Assembly (NCBI GenBank): GCA_964007475.1
Contig: OZ023275.1
Coordinates: 20,005,829-20,069,828 of the forward strand
DNA from: Hybos culiciformis
Taxonomy: Eukaryota > Arthropoda > Insecta > Diptera > Hybotidae
Direction of reading: 5' to 3'
DNA: 64,000 nt
Both the position numbers and the translations under genes were made by a program. The notes below the pieces were generated by a model. The model worked only from the letters and a program-made list of their open reading frames with translations, was not told the DNA's origin and made no database searches. Numbering within the stretch: position 1 is the stretch's first letter; every line of letters starts with the position of its first letter. Shown here in pieces: positions 1-12,443 of this stretch.

Positions 1-915
1 ATTGCTTCAAGGGTCCGAAATCTTTCAGAAAGAAAGTCCAGAAGCTCTTCCCATTTTGGAATGTCGGAGTGGGATTCGAGCGACTGCTCCCAGAGCTTTA
101 AGCTTTCCCTAGGCAACGATTGACATACCAAGTAGATCAACAAAGCATCCCAATCTTGGCAATTAATTTTTTCATTCTTGATGGCTGTTATAATTTCAAT
201 TATGGTATCATGAAGCGTTCTTATATTTCGAACGTTATCTTGTTTTGGGGGACCTAGCGAAAAAAGTCTTTTCAGTTGCGTGTTAAGCAAAATTCTTGGA
301 TTTTCATAACGATTTTTTAAAGCATTTCATGCTGGTTCATAATTAGCGTCTGTTAGTGAATAATTACTAATTAAATGAGCAGCTTGGCCTTCCAACTTAG
401 ATTTTAAATAATGAAATTTATTGATTGGTTTTAGAGATGAATTATCATGCACTAAAGCACAATAAATGTCTCGAAAAGATACCCAATCTAAGTATTCACC
501 GGAAAATTTTGGAATTTCAATAGCTGGAAGCTTCAGAATATTAGAAGGAATATTTTTATCTTCAGCCTTTTTGCCTTCATTTAGATTTTGATTACATTCT
601 CTTCGTTTTTGTTCTAATAAACCGCTTATTTTACAATATTGTTGCATTATGTAATTATATTTTGTTTCATAAGTTTCTATTTCTCCCGTAGAATGATCAA
701 AATCTAAACGCCAAAGGTTATCATAAGCCAATTCTTAAAAAGGCTGTATCGGAAATTTTTATTTTTGCTTCGATATCTCCTAACATAAGAGCTTCCCCCT
801 CGGTAAAATCACTTAACGTAATTTTAGTCGTTTCGAATTTATCGCAGTATCTTATAAAATCCTTTATGGCTTGCTGTTGTAAGGTTTTAGCTTCGCTTTT
901 TTCGCTTGGAGGCAT
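1..915 (-). pseudogene. BEL/Pao retrotransposon gag, broken, runs off the left edge
   Basis: Reading leftwards from an ATG at 915-913, the minus strand encodes the N-terminal half of a BEL/Pao-type Gag of the DUF1759 family. The conserved stretch containing LPAIEIPKFSGEYLDWVSFR is seen around 480-530, followed by the region where W-rich motifs are usual. Two lesions break it. A frameshift near 722-735 separates the N-terminal 64 codons from the DUF1759 body. An in-frame TGA at 324-326 stands where the family normally has a tryptophan, and the same frame stays open and Gag-like from there to base 1. The element continues beyond the window. Gag would package element RNA; this copy cannot make a full protein. 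It lies antisense in an intron of the SK channel gene. The family call is firm; the exact frameshift base is not. Confidence 0.85.
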
Positions 916-1069
916 GTTTTTAATTTTAAATATAAAATTTGTAATGAAAATAAAAGTTTTTAATTTGGAATCAGAAGTTGTATCTGTTATCAAAGAATAT
1001 CTAAGTTAAATGTAAAACTTGGTTAAAAGAATTGTTCTAAAAGGCAAAGAATGATAAAGTATTCGGGCC

Positions 1070-1677
1070 ACAAATAAGTTATGAACGAGTTGGTTAAATT
1101 TTTCCTTCCCGGATGGTGTAGGTAAAAAATTGAAATGAAAAAATTTCAAACAAATTATGTTTGAAACGGAAAAATTTCTCCTTTCCGGATGGTAAAGGTA
1201 GAAGTAACAAATGTTTTTGTTTGTTTTGAGTAAGTAAAACGATTTACTTTATGTTGTAATAAAAAAATTTTTCTTCCCGGACGGTATAGGTAAAAAAAAA
1301 TTTTTATTGTAAAAAAATTTCAATTAAATGATGTATTGAAACTGGTAATTTTTCCTTCCCGGTTGGTATAGGTAAAAATTTTTAATGAAAGAAAAAATTT
1401 TTCTCCTTTCCGGATGGCAAAGGTAGAAAATTTTAATTTTTAATTTAATTTTTTTTTTTTATTCTAAAGTTTGCGATACGTAAATTTTCTTGTAATTTTG
1501 CTTCATTAAATTAAAAAAAATTCCTTTCAAGAAATCAATCATAAATTTTTTTTTTTTTTTTTTTTAAATTTGTTTTAAAATACAAATTGTAAAAATTTCA
1601 AATTTTTTCTTCATGAATTCTTTTTTTTGTAGAAAATTTTACAAAATAATTCGGTCTTAACCGGGTTAAGACTAACA
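1070..1677 (-). repeat. Candidate 5' LTR and leader of the minus-strand BEL element, with minisatellite
   Basis: This stretch sits just upstream of the minus-strand gag, where an LTR is expected. On the minus strand it opens with TGTTAGTCTTAACCC at 1677, a plausible LTR start, next to the palindrome TCTTAACCGGGTTAAGA (1655-1671). Inside are five diverged copies of a CCGGATGGTATAGGTA-like motif, at about 1107, 1170, 1270, 1348 and 1401. Two variants are present, CTTCCCGG...TATAGG and CTCCTTTCCGG...AAAGG. A TGGCCCGAA string at 1064-1072 on the minus strand could be a primer-binding site. No second LTR is in the window, so the boundaries are inferred from position only. Confidence 0.4.
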
Positions 1678-1776
1678 ATGGGTTAAATGTATTTCGAATT
1701 ATTGTGAATGTGAATTATTGTGAGTTATTGCGAATGTTTCAATTTAAAATGCGACTGCTTGCTTGCTTAACAATTA

Positions 1777-1958
1777 TAGTACGATTCAAATCACTTGACC
1801 AATGAGCTTTTAAGAGAGGGTAAAATTTGAATAAAATTATTATACAAAAATTGCATGAGCTTTTTTCTTAAATAATTTCCCCTAAATTTTGTATGCATTT
1901 TTTAATGGAAAGGGAAAGCTTTACATAACGGATTGGTCAAGTGATTTGAATCGTACTA
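1777..1958. mobile_element. MITE with 27-bp perfect terminal inverted repeats and TA target duplication
   Basis: TAGTACGATTCAAATCACTT and its continuation (1777-1803) recur as an exact reverse complement at 1932-1958. TA dinucleotides flank both ends (1775-1776 and 1959-1960). The 182-bp interior has no coding potential. A TA duplication with terminal inverted repeats fits a non-autonomous Tc1/mariner-type element. The superfamily is inferred from the duplication only. Confidence 0.75.
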
Positions 1959-2799
1959 TATAAGCAGTGATCATTCACGTTTACAGAGGTTTTAATTAAA
2001 TTTCCTCCAATATAATGCAGAGCAAAAAAATGTATGAAATAGAAAATTTTTTCTTTTCAGATTTATATTTGTTATTTTAATATTTTATTTTTATTTTACA
2101 ATTATATTTTTTTTCTGAATTTAATTTTTGAATAAATTCTATAAAAAAATATAATTGTTCAACACAAAAAATGATTTTTTTAATTGTTTTAAATTTTAGC
2201 TAGGGGAAAAAATTGAAAATTGAATTAATAAAATCTATTTTTCAATCAATTTAACCTTTATCTTAATTTAATTTAAAAAGAACTTTTAAGTTAAATTAAA
2301 AATTAAAAATATTTTATTTTTTATATAAATATATTTAAGTAAATTTTTAAGTAAGTTTCTACGTACCTACAAAATTTTATGCACAAGATTTTTTTTGATA
2401 TACTCACTCCACACTTTTTTTTTTCTTCAAAAATTCTTTATTAAAATAATATCAACTTCTATAATTTTTATTTTAAAAAATTTTTTAAATTGTATTTAAA
2501 AAAATAAAGAAAATTTTAACTTAAACTCGAAGGACCATGAACCAAATTCAAAGACTTATTTATTCAGACTGATTTTAATATATATTATTTTTATATATAA
2601 TTCATAATTTTTAAGTGATATTAATTAACAGTATAATTCAATTATTCATGATTTTGTCTATATCAATTTATTGATGTATATGATTGCCTTTGATTTATAT
2701 AGTTTTCCCCTACATTGTTTGTAGTTGAAAATTGGCATAGTACATTGCGTTGATATTTTATTCAAAGTTCTTAAATAATAATTTGTGTTGAAGTTGTAA

Positions 2800-4157
2800 T
2801 ATAAACCTTCAACGAGTCCAAAATCTAAAAAATGCAGAATATGCAATAAAAATCATCATACTTTGCTACATCTTGATAATTCGCAACCTCAAACGAATAA
2901 TTCGATTCAATCCAACTCAAAATGCAATCCCACATCTAAGACACAGACTCAAACAAATACAAATTTTCAACCAAACCAACCAACAAATTATTCATTTCAA
3001 CCAAATTCAAGCATAATTCCGACTAACATACAGTCCACTTCTCACAACACATCAACAAATTCGTATGCTAATACTTCAACTCCACATGCAAATAAACAAT
3101 TTTCAACTAATTGTTCTACTTCAAAGATTAACACTATTTTAGCAACCGCTATAATAAAAATCAAAATTCAAAATAAATATTTTCAGGTTAGAGCCTTAAT
3201 CGATCCCGGTTCAGAAATTTCCCTTATTACTGAAAAAATTGTCAAATCCTTCGGCATAAAAACTTCAAAAATTTCTGCAACCATTTCAGGGATTGGGGGA
3301 TCTAACACTTCATGTGATAAAAAATCTAAAATAACTTTGTTGCCTAAATTTCCAAATTATAAACCAATTATTGCTGACTTCTTGATATTAAAAAAACTTA
3401 CTCAATTTTTACCTTCTGAAAAACCCACATCACCACTATTTCCTGAAATCAAAAACCTAGAGTGGGCTGACCCAGATTATGAGACTCCAAAAGGAATCGA
3501 TATGATCCTAGGATCCGATCTATATCCATCAATTATTTTAGAAGGATTAATTAAAAACAAAAATAACACTGCCGCAGCAATAAAAACAATTTTTGGCTGG
3601 GTGGTTCTGGGTAAGAATCCATCCGAAATCACAAATCATTGCTATGTTACCTCTTTTGCACAGAAGCTTCCCTCGATTTAGATCTTAAAAAGTTCTGGGA
3701 ATTAGAGGAAATAAATGACGAGAAAATTTCATCTCCAGAAGAAGATCTTTGTGAAATTCATTTTAGAAATACCCATTCTAGACTTCCAAATGGAGCATAC
3801 ATGGTCGAGCTACCATTTAATAAAAATTTCCATGAAAACCTTGAATTAGGGAAATCTAGAAATTTAGCTTTATCTCGCTTTTTATCTTTAGAAAGAAAAT
3901 TCGACAAAAATCCAAAAATTAAGTATGAATACGATCAAGTAATCAAGGAATATATTGATCTTGGTCACATTAGTCATTGTTCAAATGTAGAAAACTTTCA
4001 AAAGGTTATGTCTAGTTTCTATTTACCTCACCATTGCGTAGTTAAAGAATCTAGTTTAACTACTAAATTGAGAGTAGTCTTCGATGGTTCAGCTAAATCG
4101 ACAAATCAAATTAGTCTAAACGATTGCCTATATCAAATAAATTTTCCGGTTTATTAA
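2800..4157 (+). pseudogene. BEL/Pao zinc knuckle, protease and start of reverse transcriptase, broken
   Basis: The frame opens at 2800 after a stop and encodes a Gag zinc knuckle of C-X2-C-X3-H-X4-H type (KCRICNKNHHTLLH, 2830-2871). A low-complexity N/Q/S/T linker follows. Next comes a DUF1758/A16 aspartic protease with ALIDPGSEISLIT around 3190-3230; the catalytic triplet is DPG rather than the usual D-S/T-G. That frame stops at 3679-3681. The next part of Pol continues in another frame from about 3660, through LPNGAYMVELPF to an RT-type LRVVFDGSAKS (about 4070-4105), and stops at 4157. So it is truncated on both sides and carries at least one frameshift. It lacks most of reverse transcriptase, RNase H and integrase, and lies in the SK intron in sense orientation. 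Confidence 0.85.
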
Positions 4158-4477
4158 ATTGCAGGATTTTTTACCTGGTTTGAATTCAGGAAATTCTTTT
4201 TCAATATTTTTTGTTCTAAAATTGAATTAGACCTTGTAAAAATTTTTTTTAATAGTTTCTACATTTCGACTAACTCCGAATTTAATGTTTCAAGGATACA
4301 CTTTGCAACTATTACTGAAATTATTTTTTTTTCTATCAATATTTCTTCAAAATTTTGTCAATATTTCATCAATCTTAGTATATTAGCAAATATGAGTGTC
4401 TTATCATTTTGATTTTGAGTTTAGGAGCTTAAAAAATTATAATTAGTTGGATTCACATGTTCAATCTATATTTTCAG

Positions 4478-7400
4478 ATTACGTAAAGTTAAAATGGACC
4501 AAAGAAAACTAATGGACAATGCCAATACAATTACCGACATGGCCAAGGTATTTAAATTATAAGTCATCAGACAAAAATTAATTGAATGAACAATATCATT
4601 CATTAATTTTTCATTTTGCCATCTAACGAAAAATGTTTATTTAGGGGTCGTTTCAACACTTAGCATTTCAAGGTTCTGGAGTTTTTGTAGGATTTTTTAT
4701 ACATAAATAACCGGGTGGGCGATCATATAGTACGGTCAAAAATCTTTAATTTCAAAACTATTCCTAGAAATGGAAATAGAAATAAAGACGCATAACAACC
4801 TAACAAGGCGTCATCTTGCATTATAAAATTATGTTAAAAAATAAATTTAAATAATTAAGTAATTGAATAAATTTAATTTTCATTAATCTTCCAGTTTTTC
4901 ATAACAATAAAAAATTCTGAACATTTATTTTGGTTTTTGATATGTTTCATTAGTAAAAAATAAATTAATTGATTGCTTTTGGGACATAATTTTTAATAAT
5001 AGTTCACAAAAATAATATCTTATTGTTATTTTTAAAAATTATTATTATATTTTGTACAGACTCAAAATACTGTTTACGAAATAATTTCGGATATGTCAAC
5101 ACGACAAGATAGTATTGAAGAAAGACTGTCAAGTTTAGAAGACAAATTGCAAGCTTTACAGGTTTGATAAAAACATTTATTTTAAGTTTAAATGTTGGTA
5201 TGTGTATTTATTATTAAAAAAAATTGCCTCTTTCATTTTAGGACCATATGGAATCCATTCCTGAAATAATTTTAAGATGTCTCAGTCAACATCAAGAACG
5301 CATAGAACAACGGCGAAATTTTTTGCATCCTGATGCAGCCGTTATGTCATCGTCATCAATGCAGCAATCTCAATCTCAAATACCAAGCACTCCTTTATTC
5401 TTCCCACATTCTAGGTGAAATTAATTTCCATATCAACTTTAACATTTAATTTTATTAACATCATTTGCATAAATTTTCATAACATTTCGCTTATCAGAAT
5501 ATCATAGTGGCCATCATCAGCAGTTATGACCAGTTTTTTTAAGGATTGGAATAATAATTAGAAGTAGAAAGTTTCTACAAAACTGTAAAGACGTATGCTT
5601 TTAGATCAATTATAAAAATGACGAATGTAGTCAATTTGTTTACATAGAAACACTCTCTTAACACATTATGCTTAAAACTGCACTAGTATACTATACTTTT
5701 GGATTTAACAATTTTAAGTTTAAAAAATAAATTTTCGGCAAAGAATCCATTAAAATTGATATTGATATAAAATCAGTAAAATTTAGAAAGCAATAGTTAC
5801 AAATAAATTAGTATGCACATTATTATACATAGTAATGAATGAATGTTGTAAATATTCTTCAAACAGACAAAAATTCGCTTTAAAAAGCTTGTAAAACATT
5901 ATCTTATTCTGACAAACTGTCACCTGTATGGTTTCTGTTTTAAGTTTAAGCACAATAATACGAATCGCTAAAAGTTTCTTTTACAATTTATATTTTATAT
6001 ATATTTTTAAAAATATACTAAAACAGAAACATTTTCCATTTAAACATAAAAATATATAATAAAATTAAGTACTAAACACACTCACAATCCGAAAATGGGT
6101 AGTTTTTTTTAGGAATATCTAATTTTATCGTGAAGCAAAACATCATCATTACAAAATTAATTTCTTAATTTGAAATAATCTTGGTTTAATTGGTGTTTCA
6201 AATGAAATATAATATGTGTGCTGAAGCGAAAGTTGCCTATCATTGCTTCTATTATACGGGTATCATTTGAATTTTATTTTCCAACAAAATGCACAGCACA
6301 AATTTTATAAAGTTTATTATAATTGTGCCTTGGTGCAAAAGGAATCAATGTGCAATTTAAAACTTCAAAAATGCATTTAAAGAATTCTTAAAAATTTTAT
6401 TTTTTACAGTAGTTAAAATATCAAGATAAATGTTTTAATTTGACAAATAAACTTTTCATTATTCGCTTTCCTTTATTTCCCAAAATATTGTTTTTTACGA
6501 TGTTTTTCATCAAAATAAAAAACGTCCATGCGTTTTTATTTTCTCTTTATCTAGTCCGGCGTTACATGTGTTTGTTACATACTTATACGTAAGTACTAAA
6601 TTACTTGGACAAAATAAAAAAATCTTAATACGAGCAATATCGTTTACTTTAATCTTTCCTCAAGCGTTAGAGCAATATCGTTTACTTTAATCTTTCACCA
6701 AGCGTTAATAGAAGATTCTTCGAATTCGCGTACAGAAGCCGAGTTAAACAGTTTCAAATGGCCGCAGATCGAATTTTAAAACTTTTAACTCTCTTAGCCT
6801 ATTTAATACTTCAAATACAGCTTCCAGATCTCAAAATTCTGAAAATAGAATTTTTTGAAACTAAACTTAAAAAAAACTACTTTAGCGTTAAATAAAAGAA
6901 GAACAAAACGAGAACACTTTTTTAATTTTTTCACTACAAATTTATTTATTATTAAAAAGTAGTATAACATAACTAATATAAGTATATAATACATATAATT
7001 CATTTTCATTCAAACATAAAAATCTTAGATCTTAGATCACGGATGCAGTTATGTTATTTTTGACGCCTGATTGGCACCAAATGTGATAATTGTCGACAAC
7101 TATCGCCTTCTGTTTCAATTCAAATGTCACTTGGTCGTTGAAACATACATAACTGGTAGTTTGAAATGACTATTGTAATGATTAAATATTGAATTTTTGT
7201 GATTTGATGTTAAATATTGCGTACATTTATAAAAAAATACATTAGTCTTGGAAACTTTTGATAACCATAAAATTATTTAAAATTTATTTAAATAAGTGGT
7301 GATATTCTCATTTCTTAAGGTGTTCAATTACTTATAAATTAAAAAAGAGACCAAGTCGAAAATCAAAAATAATAATAATAATCGCACTCAAATTAGTGAG

Positions 7401-7931
7401 CATGTTCTCTTTTTTAGCGACCATCTGCAAGCCCCACTTTAAAATAAATTAACAAATATTTAATGGAAATTATTAATTTTTTTTTCACTTAATTAAAAAT
7501 AAATCGCAAAGAAATCTTTTGAATTACAGCCAATTAATACCAATAATTAAAATCAAACTATTCAATCAAATCACTACACTATTTCAGAAATTAGAAAAAT
7601 GCATGGTTGATGAATTAAGTGGACATAGGCCACTCAATAAACAAACTAATTACATATTGTAAAACACCAATTGTCAAGTTATAGCCACTACTCATTTCAT
7701 ATTCATCTATATATACTTTAAGTGTATCAAAATATAAATATTATTAATTTATTTTAATAATATTGTTTTTTTTACAGAAGTGTTCCAGCTGCAAATGCTT
7801 CTTCATACCAGTGGCCCACTAGCCCCATTTTACCACCAGTCTCTAGTAGAACTCCACATTTAGTGCCTGATACTACACTAATACCATCTAGTAATAATAG
7901 TGCGACGTTTTCTAATAAAATAAGCAGTTGA
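4478..7931 (+). CDS. SK: Small-conductance calcium-activated potassium channel SK, C-terminal exons (5' partial)
   Basis: Four coding exons join in frame: 4478-4547, 5060-5161, 5242-5414 and 7778-7931 (stop TGA 7929-7931). All introns are GT-AG. The protein carries the diagnostic SK/KCNN tail after the calmodulin-binding domain: VKMDQRKLMDNANTITDMAK, then TQNTVYEIISDMSTRQDS and a coiled coil IEERLSSLEDKLQALQ. An insect-type S/P-rich tail with WPTSPILPPVSSRTPHLVP follows. SK channels are tetrameric membrane channels that use bound calmodulin to sense calcium and produce after-hyperpolarisation in neurons and muscle. The six membrane segments, pore and calmodulin-binding domain lie to the left of the window. 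The 5060 exon is exactly 34 codons in phase 0. The intron upstream of 4478 hosts the BEL debris. The family call is very secure. Confidence 0.93.
5415..7777 (+). other. Last SK intron; contains a 38-bp tandem duplication
   Basis: This 2.4 kb GT-AG intron lies between the third and fourth SK exons seen here. If it is not removed, the reading frame meets TGA at 5416-5418, one codon past the exon. A 38-bp unit beginning GAGCAATATCGTTTACTTTA is duplicated in tandem at 6632-6669 and 6670-6707. I see nothing else in it. Confidence 0.8.
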
Positions 7932-8002
7932 GTCGATAAAATAATCATAGAAAAATATTTTAACTTATTAAAATTAAATCGATATTATTCGTAGATTAAT
8001 TA

Positions 8003-8008
8003 AATAAA
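8003..8008 (+). terminator. Probable SK polyadenylation signal
   Basis: AATAAA lies 72 nt downstream of the SK stop codon, in an A-rich stretch with further AATAAA-like hexamers to about 8090. In such AT-rich DNA the hexamer is common, so the choice of this copy rests on position. Confidence 0.45.
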
Positions 8009-8429
8009 AATAAAATAAATTTGTTTTTGTTTGTTGTTGTTATGTATTCATATTTTGTTATCAAAATAAACTAATTTTTGAATAAATATAAAAAAAAAAG
8101 TTATAAACTGAATTATATAAAAGTAGATTTAAAAAGCTATTTTAAGTATGTAAAATTTAGTCTTGAATAATAATAAATTTTTTTTTTCAAGAGTTTAAAA
8201 ATTTTTAAAATAAAATAAAAATAAATTAAAAAGAAACTAAAATGTTTTTCAATATTGAAATGAAGATTTTAGAAAGAAGTGGAAAAAATCTCGACTAGCA
8301 AGTTAAAAAATACCAAAATTTTCAAATGGGACTTAGGATTTAGGCCTATATATGCAAACCATAAACTATTTCTAATCACATTTTTAGTTTTCTGAAAGTC
8401 ACTGTTGATCCTGACCTAGAAGCTTTAAA

Positions 8430-8600
8430 AGTCGTATATTTGGGGTTCCGTTTCTCAGCTTAATACAGACCTAATTTATCTCCGTCCTATACGGATCGTA
8501 TTCAATTGCTCGGCATACAATCACTGAAGGATAGAAGCATCAAATTTTATCCGGAGTTTTTTGTTCTCCGAAATTGCTTGATAGAGTTAGGTACCATCGA
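8430..8600 (+). pseudogene. Non-LTR retrotransposon remnant, end of reverse-transcriptase ORF
   Basis: The plus frame around 8476-8595 reads SPSYTDRIQLLGIQSLKDRS followed by an F/L-rich stretch. This is the pattern seen at the C-terminal end of many insect non-LTR retrotransposon ORF2 proteins (Y-x-D-R-x-x-L-L-x-x-x-S-L-x-x-R-R). The upstream frame is interrupted by a stop within 8458-8470, and no reverse-transcriptase core is nearby. A 72-codon open frame at 8574-8792 in another frame overlaps it and has no family resemblance. It is a short dead fragment. The clade cannot be fixed. Confidence 0.55.
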
Positions 8601-8799
8601 GGCAACTTAGAAATAGCCAAATGTTCGGGTGGAAAGGCAAAGTATGGCAAAAATCTGTCAATTGATAGAATGTTATCTAAGACAAATAAGGTTTCCGATA
8701 TTTTTGAGATCACGGATACTAAATTGATATTAAAGTCAAAGTTGAGGACACTAAATGGTATGACTGTCTTGAATGTGGTTTGTTGTGTCTAATTTATGT

Positions 8800-11700
8800 G
8801 ATTCTGGTTAAGTCCTATTATTATTTATCTAACTGATTCATATTAAACTATTTGAATATATTTTCATGATTAATGCTATGTATTACAAAAATGGTAATGA
8901 AATAAAGTCATTAAGCTTGCATTAAGCTTGTATCTAAACTTAGATAAAGTTAAATGATAAAGTTACAAAAAGAAAATCTAGGTATTTAAAAACCAGGGCA
9001 ACCCGGATTCTAATTTAAAAAAAAACATATTTTTTACATTTTTTTACATTATATTTTATTACACAATAGTAACTTTTTTTTTTTTTTAATTTTCTTCTTT
9101 ATTTGTATAAATGTTTATTTTTATAATTTTACATACATAACTTTTTTATACATAATGTGTATCTCTGTCTCATGAAATTCATTCAATTCCAAATACATAT
9201 TTATATTTAGGTATAACAAATAAAATTTTAGAATTTAGAGTGTTTTTATAACTAAATGTAGCAGACAGCTAGCAATTATTTCAAGAAAAAAAAATTTTTA
9301 AAATACTTATCCCCGTTTTTATATTTTATATCTAAGCAGTGTAATGAAAGAAGAACAACACATTTAAAGGCATAAATATGTATAAAACCATATGAAAAAT
9401 CCTACATAGAACTTAGATATAGATTGATTTGTAAAACAGGATTAAAATCAAGGAAAAAAACATTATTCAATATTAAATGCAGTTTATGACGAATATTAAT
9501 ACTTACGGAAAAATCATTGATTTAATCAATTTCAATCCGGTAATATCAAAAATCCAGTTATATATGGAAAAATAAATGGGTATTATTCGACTTATATAAA
9601 TTTTTATTGAATTGAATTAGGTTTTTTTATATTATATAATTTTAATGATATAATAAATTTCTTTAATAATTTTTTTTTGTTTCTTATTGATATTTCCATA
9701 CAGTTTGATAAATTTGTTATTATTTTCATCCATTTTTTTCACTACATGGCTTGATATTCTGTCGATGTTTGGTACAGGGCTACAATTTTTACTTTTCTTT
9801 TAGTTAGCTTTTAAGAATTAGAATTCCAGAAATCCGAAACTTATCTTTTTATTGTAGATTTTCAAAATTTATTTTTTATTTCTTTATTTTTTTTATGTTT
9901 TATGTGACATAAAGTACCTAAATATATAAACACTTCTAAAAATTATAAATTTTATATATAATTATATAAAATATTTTATACATTTTCTTATCGAAAATTT
10001 ATTTGTGTGGCGTTTCTCATCACAAGTTTTTTGTTTGTCGAGGAATAGTGTACTCTATTGAACTTGAAAAATCCAAAGCGCAAAAATCAGGGAGTTTTTC
10101 ATAGTTACTTTTATTAAACAAAAACAAAAATTATATATTTTGATAGAAATTATTATGCCAACTGTGCGCGTACTACAAAGTTTTAATAAACACCAATCAA
10201 CCCATAGTTAAATCGGTTACCTGAATATCAAATATATTATTAACGTAAGTCGTCAAGTTACAAATTAAAGTGTCGGTTTAATTAAACAAATTTAAGTGGC
10301 GGTTTAATTAGAAACAAAGCTCCTATTACATTAATGTAATAAAAGTAATTAGATTATAGTATTTGTAAACGATATTTCTTCCAGCATCTTTGCTATTGGA
10401 ACTATAAAAAATTTAATTAAACTTGACTGAAACTTGTATACAAAATATAAGTGGCGTTGGCGCATTGTTACTTTATAAATAATGCTAATTCTATCGGAAG
10501 AATTGAGATATCGCAAGATCATTTTTCAAACATTTTTAAGTTTTAAGATTAAACTCCAAAAATTTTTTCAAAGATTTTTTCGCACTAGATTTGAAAAGTT
10601 CTTATATCCTAACTAACAACTAATGGTGTGATCAATTTTTGTGCTTTTTTTAATTTTTTACTTCAAAAGTAAAATAAATTTTACAAAAATATAAATGCTT
10701 TTTTTTTACATTTAAAAATTAGTGTTATCGCTCAGATTTTTTAAATCAAATATATTTATATAAATTTTCTTATAATTTTGTGCTAAATTAAAAAAAAAAA
10801 AACTAAAGCAATAATTTATTTGCTTAAAGACGGAGAATTTATTTAACCAAATTTTATATACAGTATTTCAAAAAAGTATTGAAATATTTCTAAATAGTTA
10901 CAGATTCATTTGAATTTAAAACACAACAAATAAGAATCTATCCAGAAACAAGATTTAAAATATAAATTTTTATTGATTTTATTTTTTTTTTGTCTTATGA
11001 ATGATCCCAATACTTTTTTGAGTCACTGTTACATTTTAATATTAATCTTTAGCAACAGCTATATTCAACAACATATTATTATACATTTAAAATGATTTTA
11101 ATTGATTAAATTAGTTACCTATGTCATATAGTAAAAGTTTAATCCAAGCTCCAATAAAATATGAAATAGGTATTTAAAATATTTCGGTATATGTACCTAT
11201 ATACCTTTCTAGATTTAGGAACATCTATGTATGTATTGTATACTTATAGTAAATAATTTTTACAAAAATTCATTATTAGAATAAAATAAATTAATATTTC
11301 TTTTATTGAGCTACTAGCTATAGGCATGGATTATATATCAAATTATTATTATTTTTTACAGTGTTAACTATTAAAATATACTATTCAATATTACAATTGA
11401 ACTGCTGTCCTGTGCTATTAATTCTCATAGCATAGATCACTTTTCATATTTCTTGTTGTAACAATTTTTGTAGTCTAAATTTGAGATATTAATAAAAATG
11501 TACTTTTTCAACATTTGAAATATGCTCAACATTGCAGAAATTTACTAAAGCTATTGAATGATAAGAACTTTGAATTTTGTTCGCTGCAATGGAGATGGAA
11601 AATTTTCGTTTTAAAGTAAAGGAAGTAATTAAATCCATTTTTTAGACTCTTTATCATTGAATTAGAAAATATCAACATTTTTTTTATTTTTTAAAAGGCC

Positions 11701-12376
11701 TCACGAGCACGACGCAGAATTCGTTTTATATGTCTCAAAAAAAAAAAAAGTCCTTCAATTTTGTAAAAGAATGATATAAATAAATAAAATATGCTTTTAC
11801 ATACATAAATTGTTTTTTTCTGTAAAATCTGCCAGCGTCCTCTAACTTTTATTTGTAATAAAGAAGATTTATCAAAATTAAATAGAGTAATATGTATAAG
11901 CACATTTATTTATTTTTGAGAATATGAAACTTAATATAAAATGTACCACTTACTGCATTCAATTCACTATACCTACTGAACTCAATTCAAAAGAAAGAGA
12001 CAATATAAATGGAAAAGACAATATAAATGGAAAAGACAATATAAATGGAAAACGATATTAGAGTCCATATGGTTTGTTGTTTGTAAGTAAAAAAGTGTTG
12101 AAAATTTGAGGTTAATCTTAGAAATAGTTTTAGAACTTATTAAATAATTTTTTTGTTACCCTATTGAGCTGTTTTGAAAACCACAGTCACGTCCATATAC
12201 AATTACATATATTTTAATATTATTTACATAAATAATATTACATAATACACAGGAAATTATAGCATTTTTTATGTTTAATTGTCCGTTTTCTACCAAGCGA
12301 AATTATTATTAATATTTTGTCTAATCTTCTTTCTATATATTTACATTATTACATGTACTACAGCTATATCCTGCTT
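8800..12376. other. Intergenic region between convergent SK and neprilysin genes
   Basis: About 3.6 kb of AT-rich DNA with no supported gene. It holds three tandem copies of an 18-bp unit (CAATATAAATGGAAAAGA, 12001-12053) and many homopolymer runs. Nothing else stands out. Confidence 0.6.
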
Positions 12377-12382
12377 TTTATT
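12377..12382 (-). terminator. Probable neprilysin polyadenylation signal
   Basis: The minus strand has AATAAA 62 nt beyond the neprilysin stop codon. The assignment rests on position and the hexamer only. Confidence 0.4.
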
Positions 12383-12443
12383 TTTGTTAATTCCTCCAGT
12401 TTTCATCTGTCAAGTAAAATGTGAAAAATTTACACAGGTTTGT

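Noticed and set aside
7060..7140. TTGGCACCAAATGTGATAAT followed by a GTCGAC palindrome, reminiscent of a retroelement primer site and LTR edge
   Set aside because: No second LTR, coding remnant or target duplication was found nearby.
8574..8792. 72-codon open frame beginning MLDRVRYHRGNL
   Set aside because: It overlaps the LINE remnant in a different frame and has no supporting homology or gene structure.
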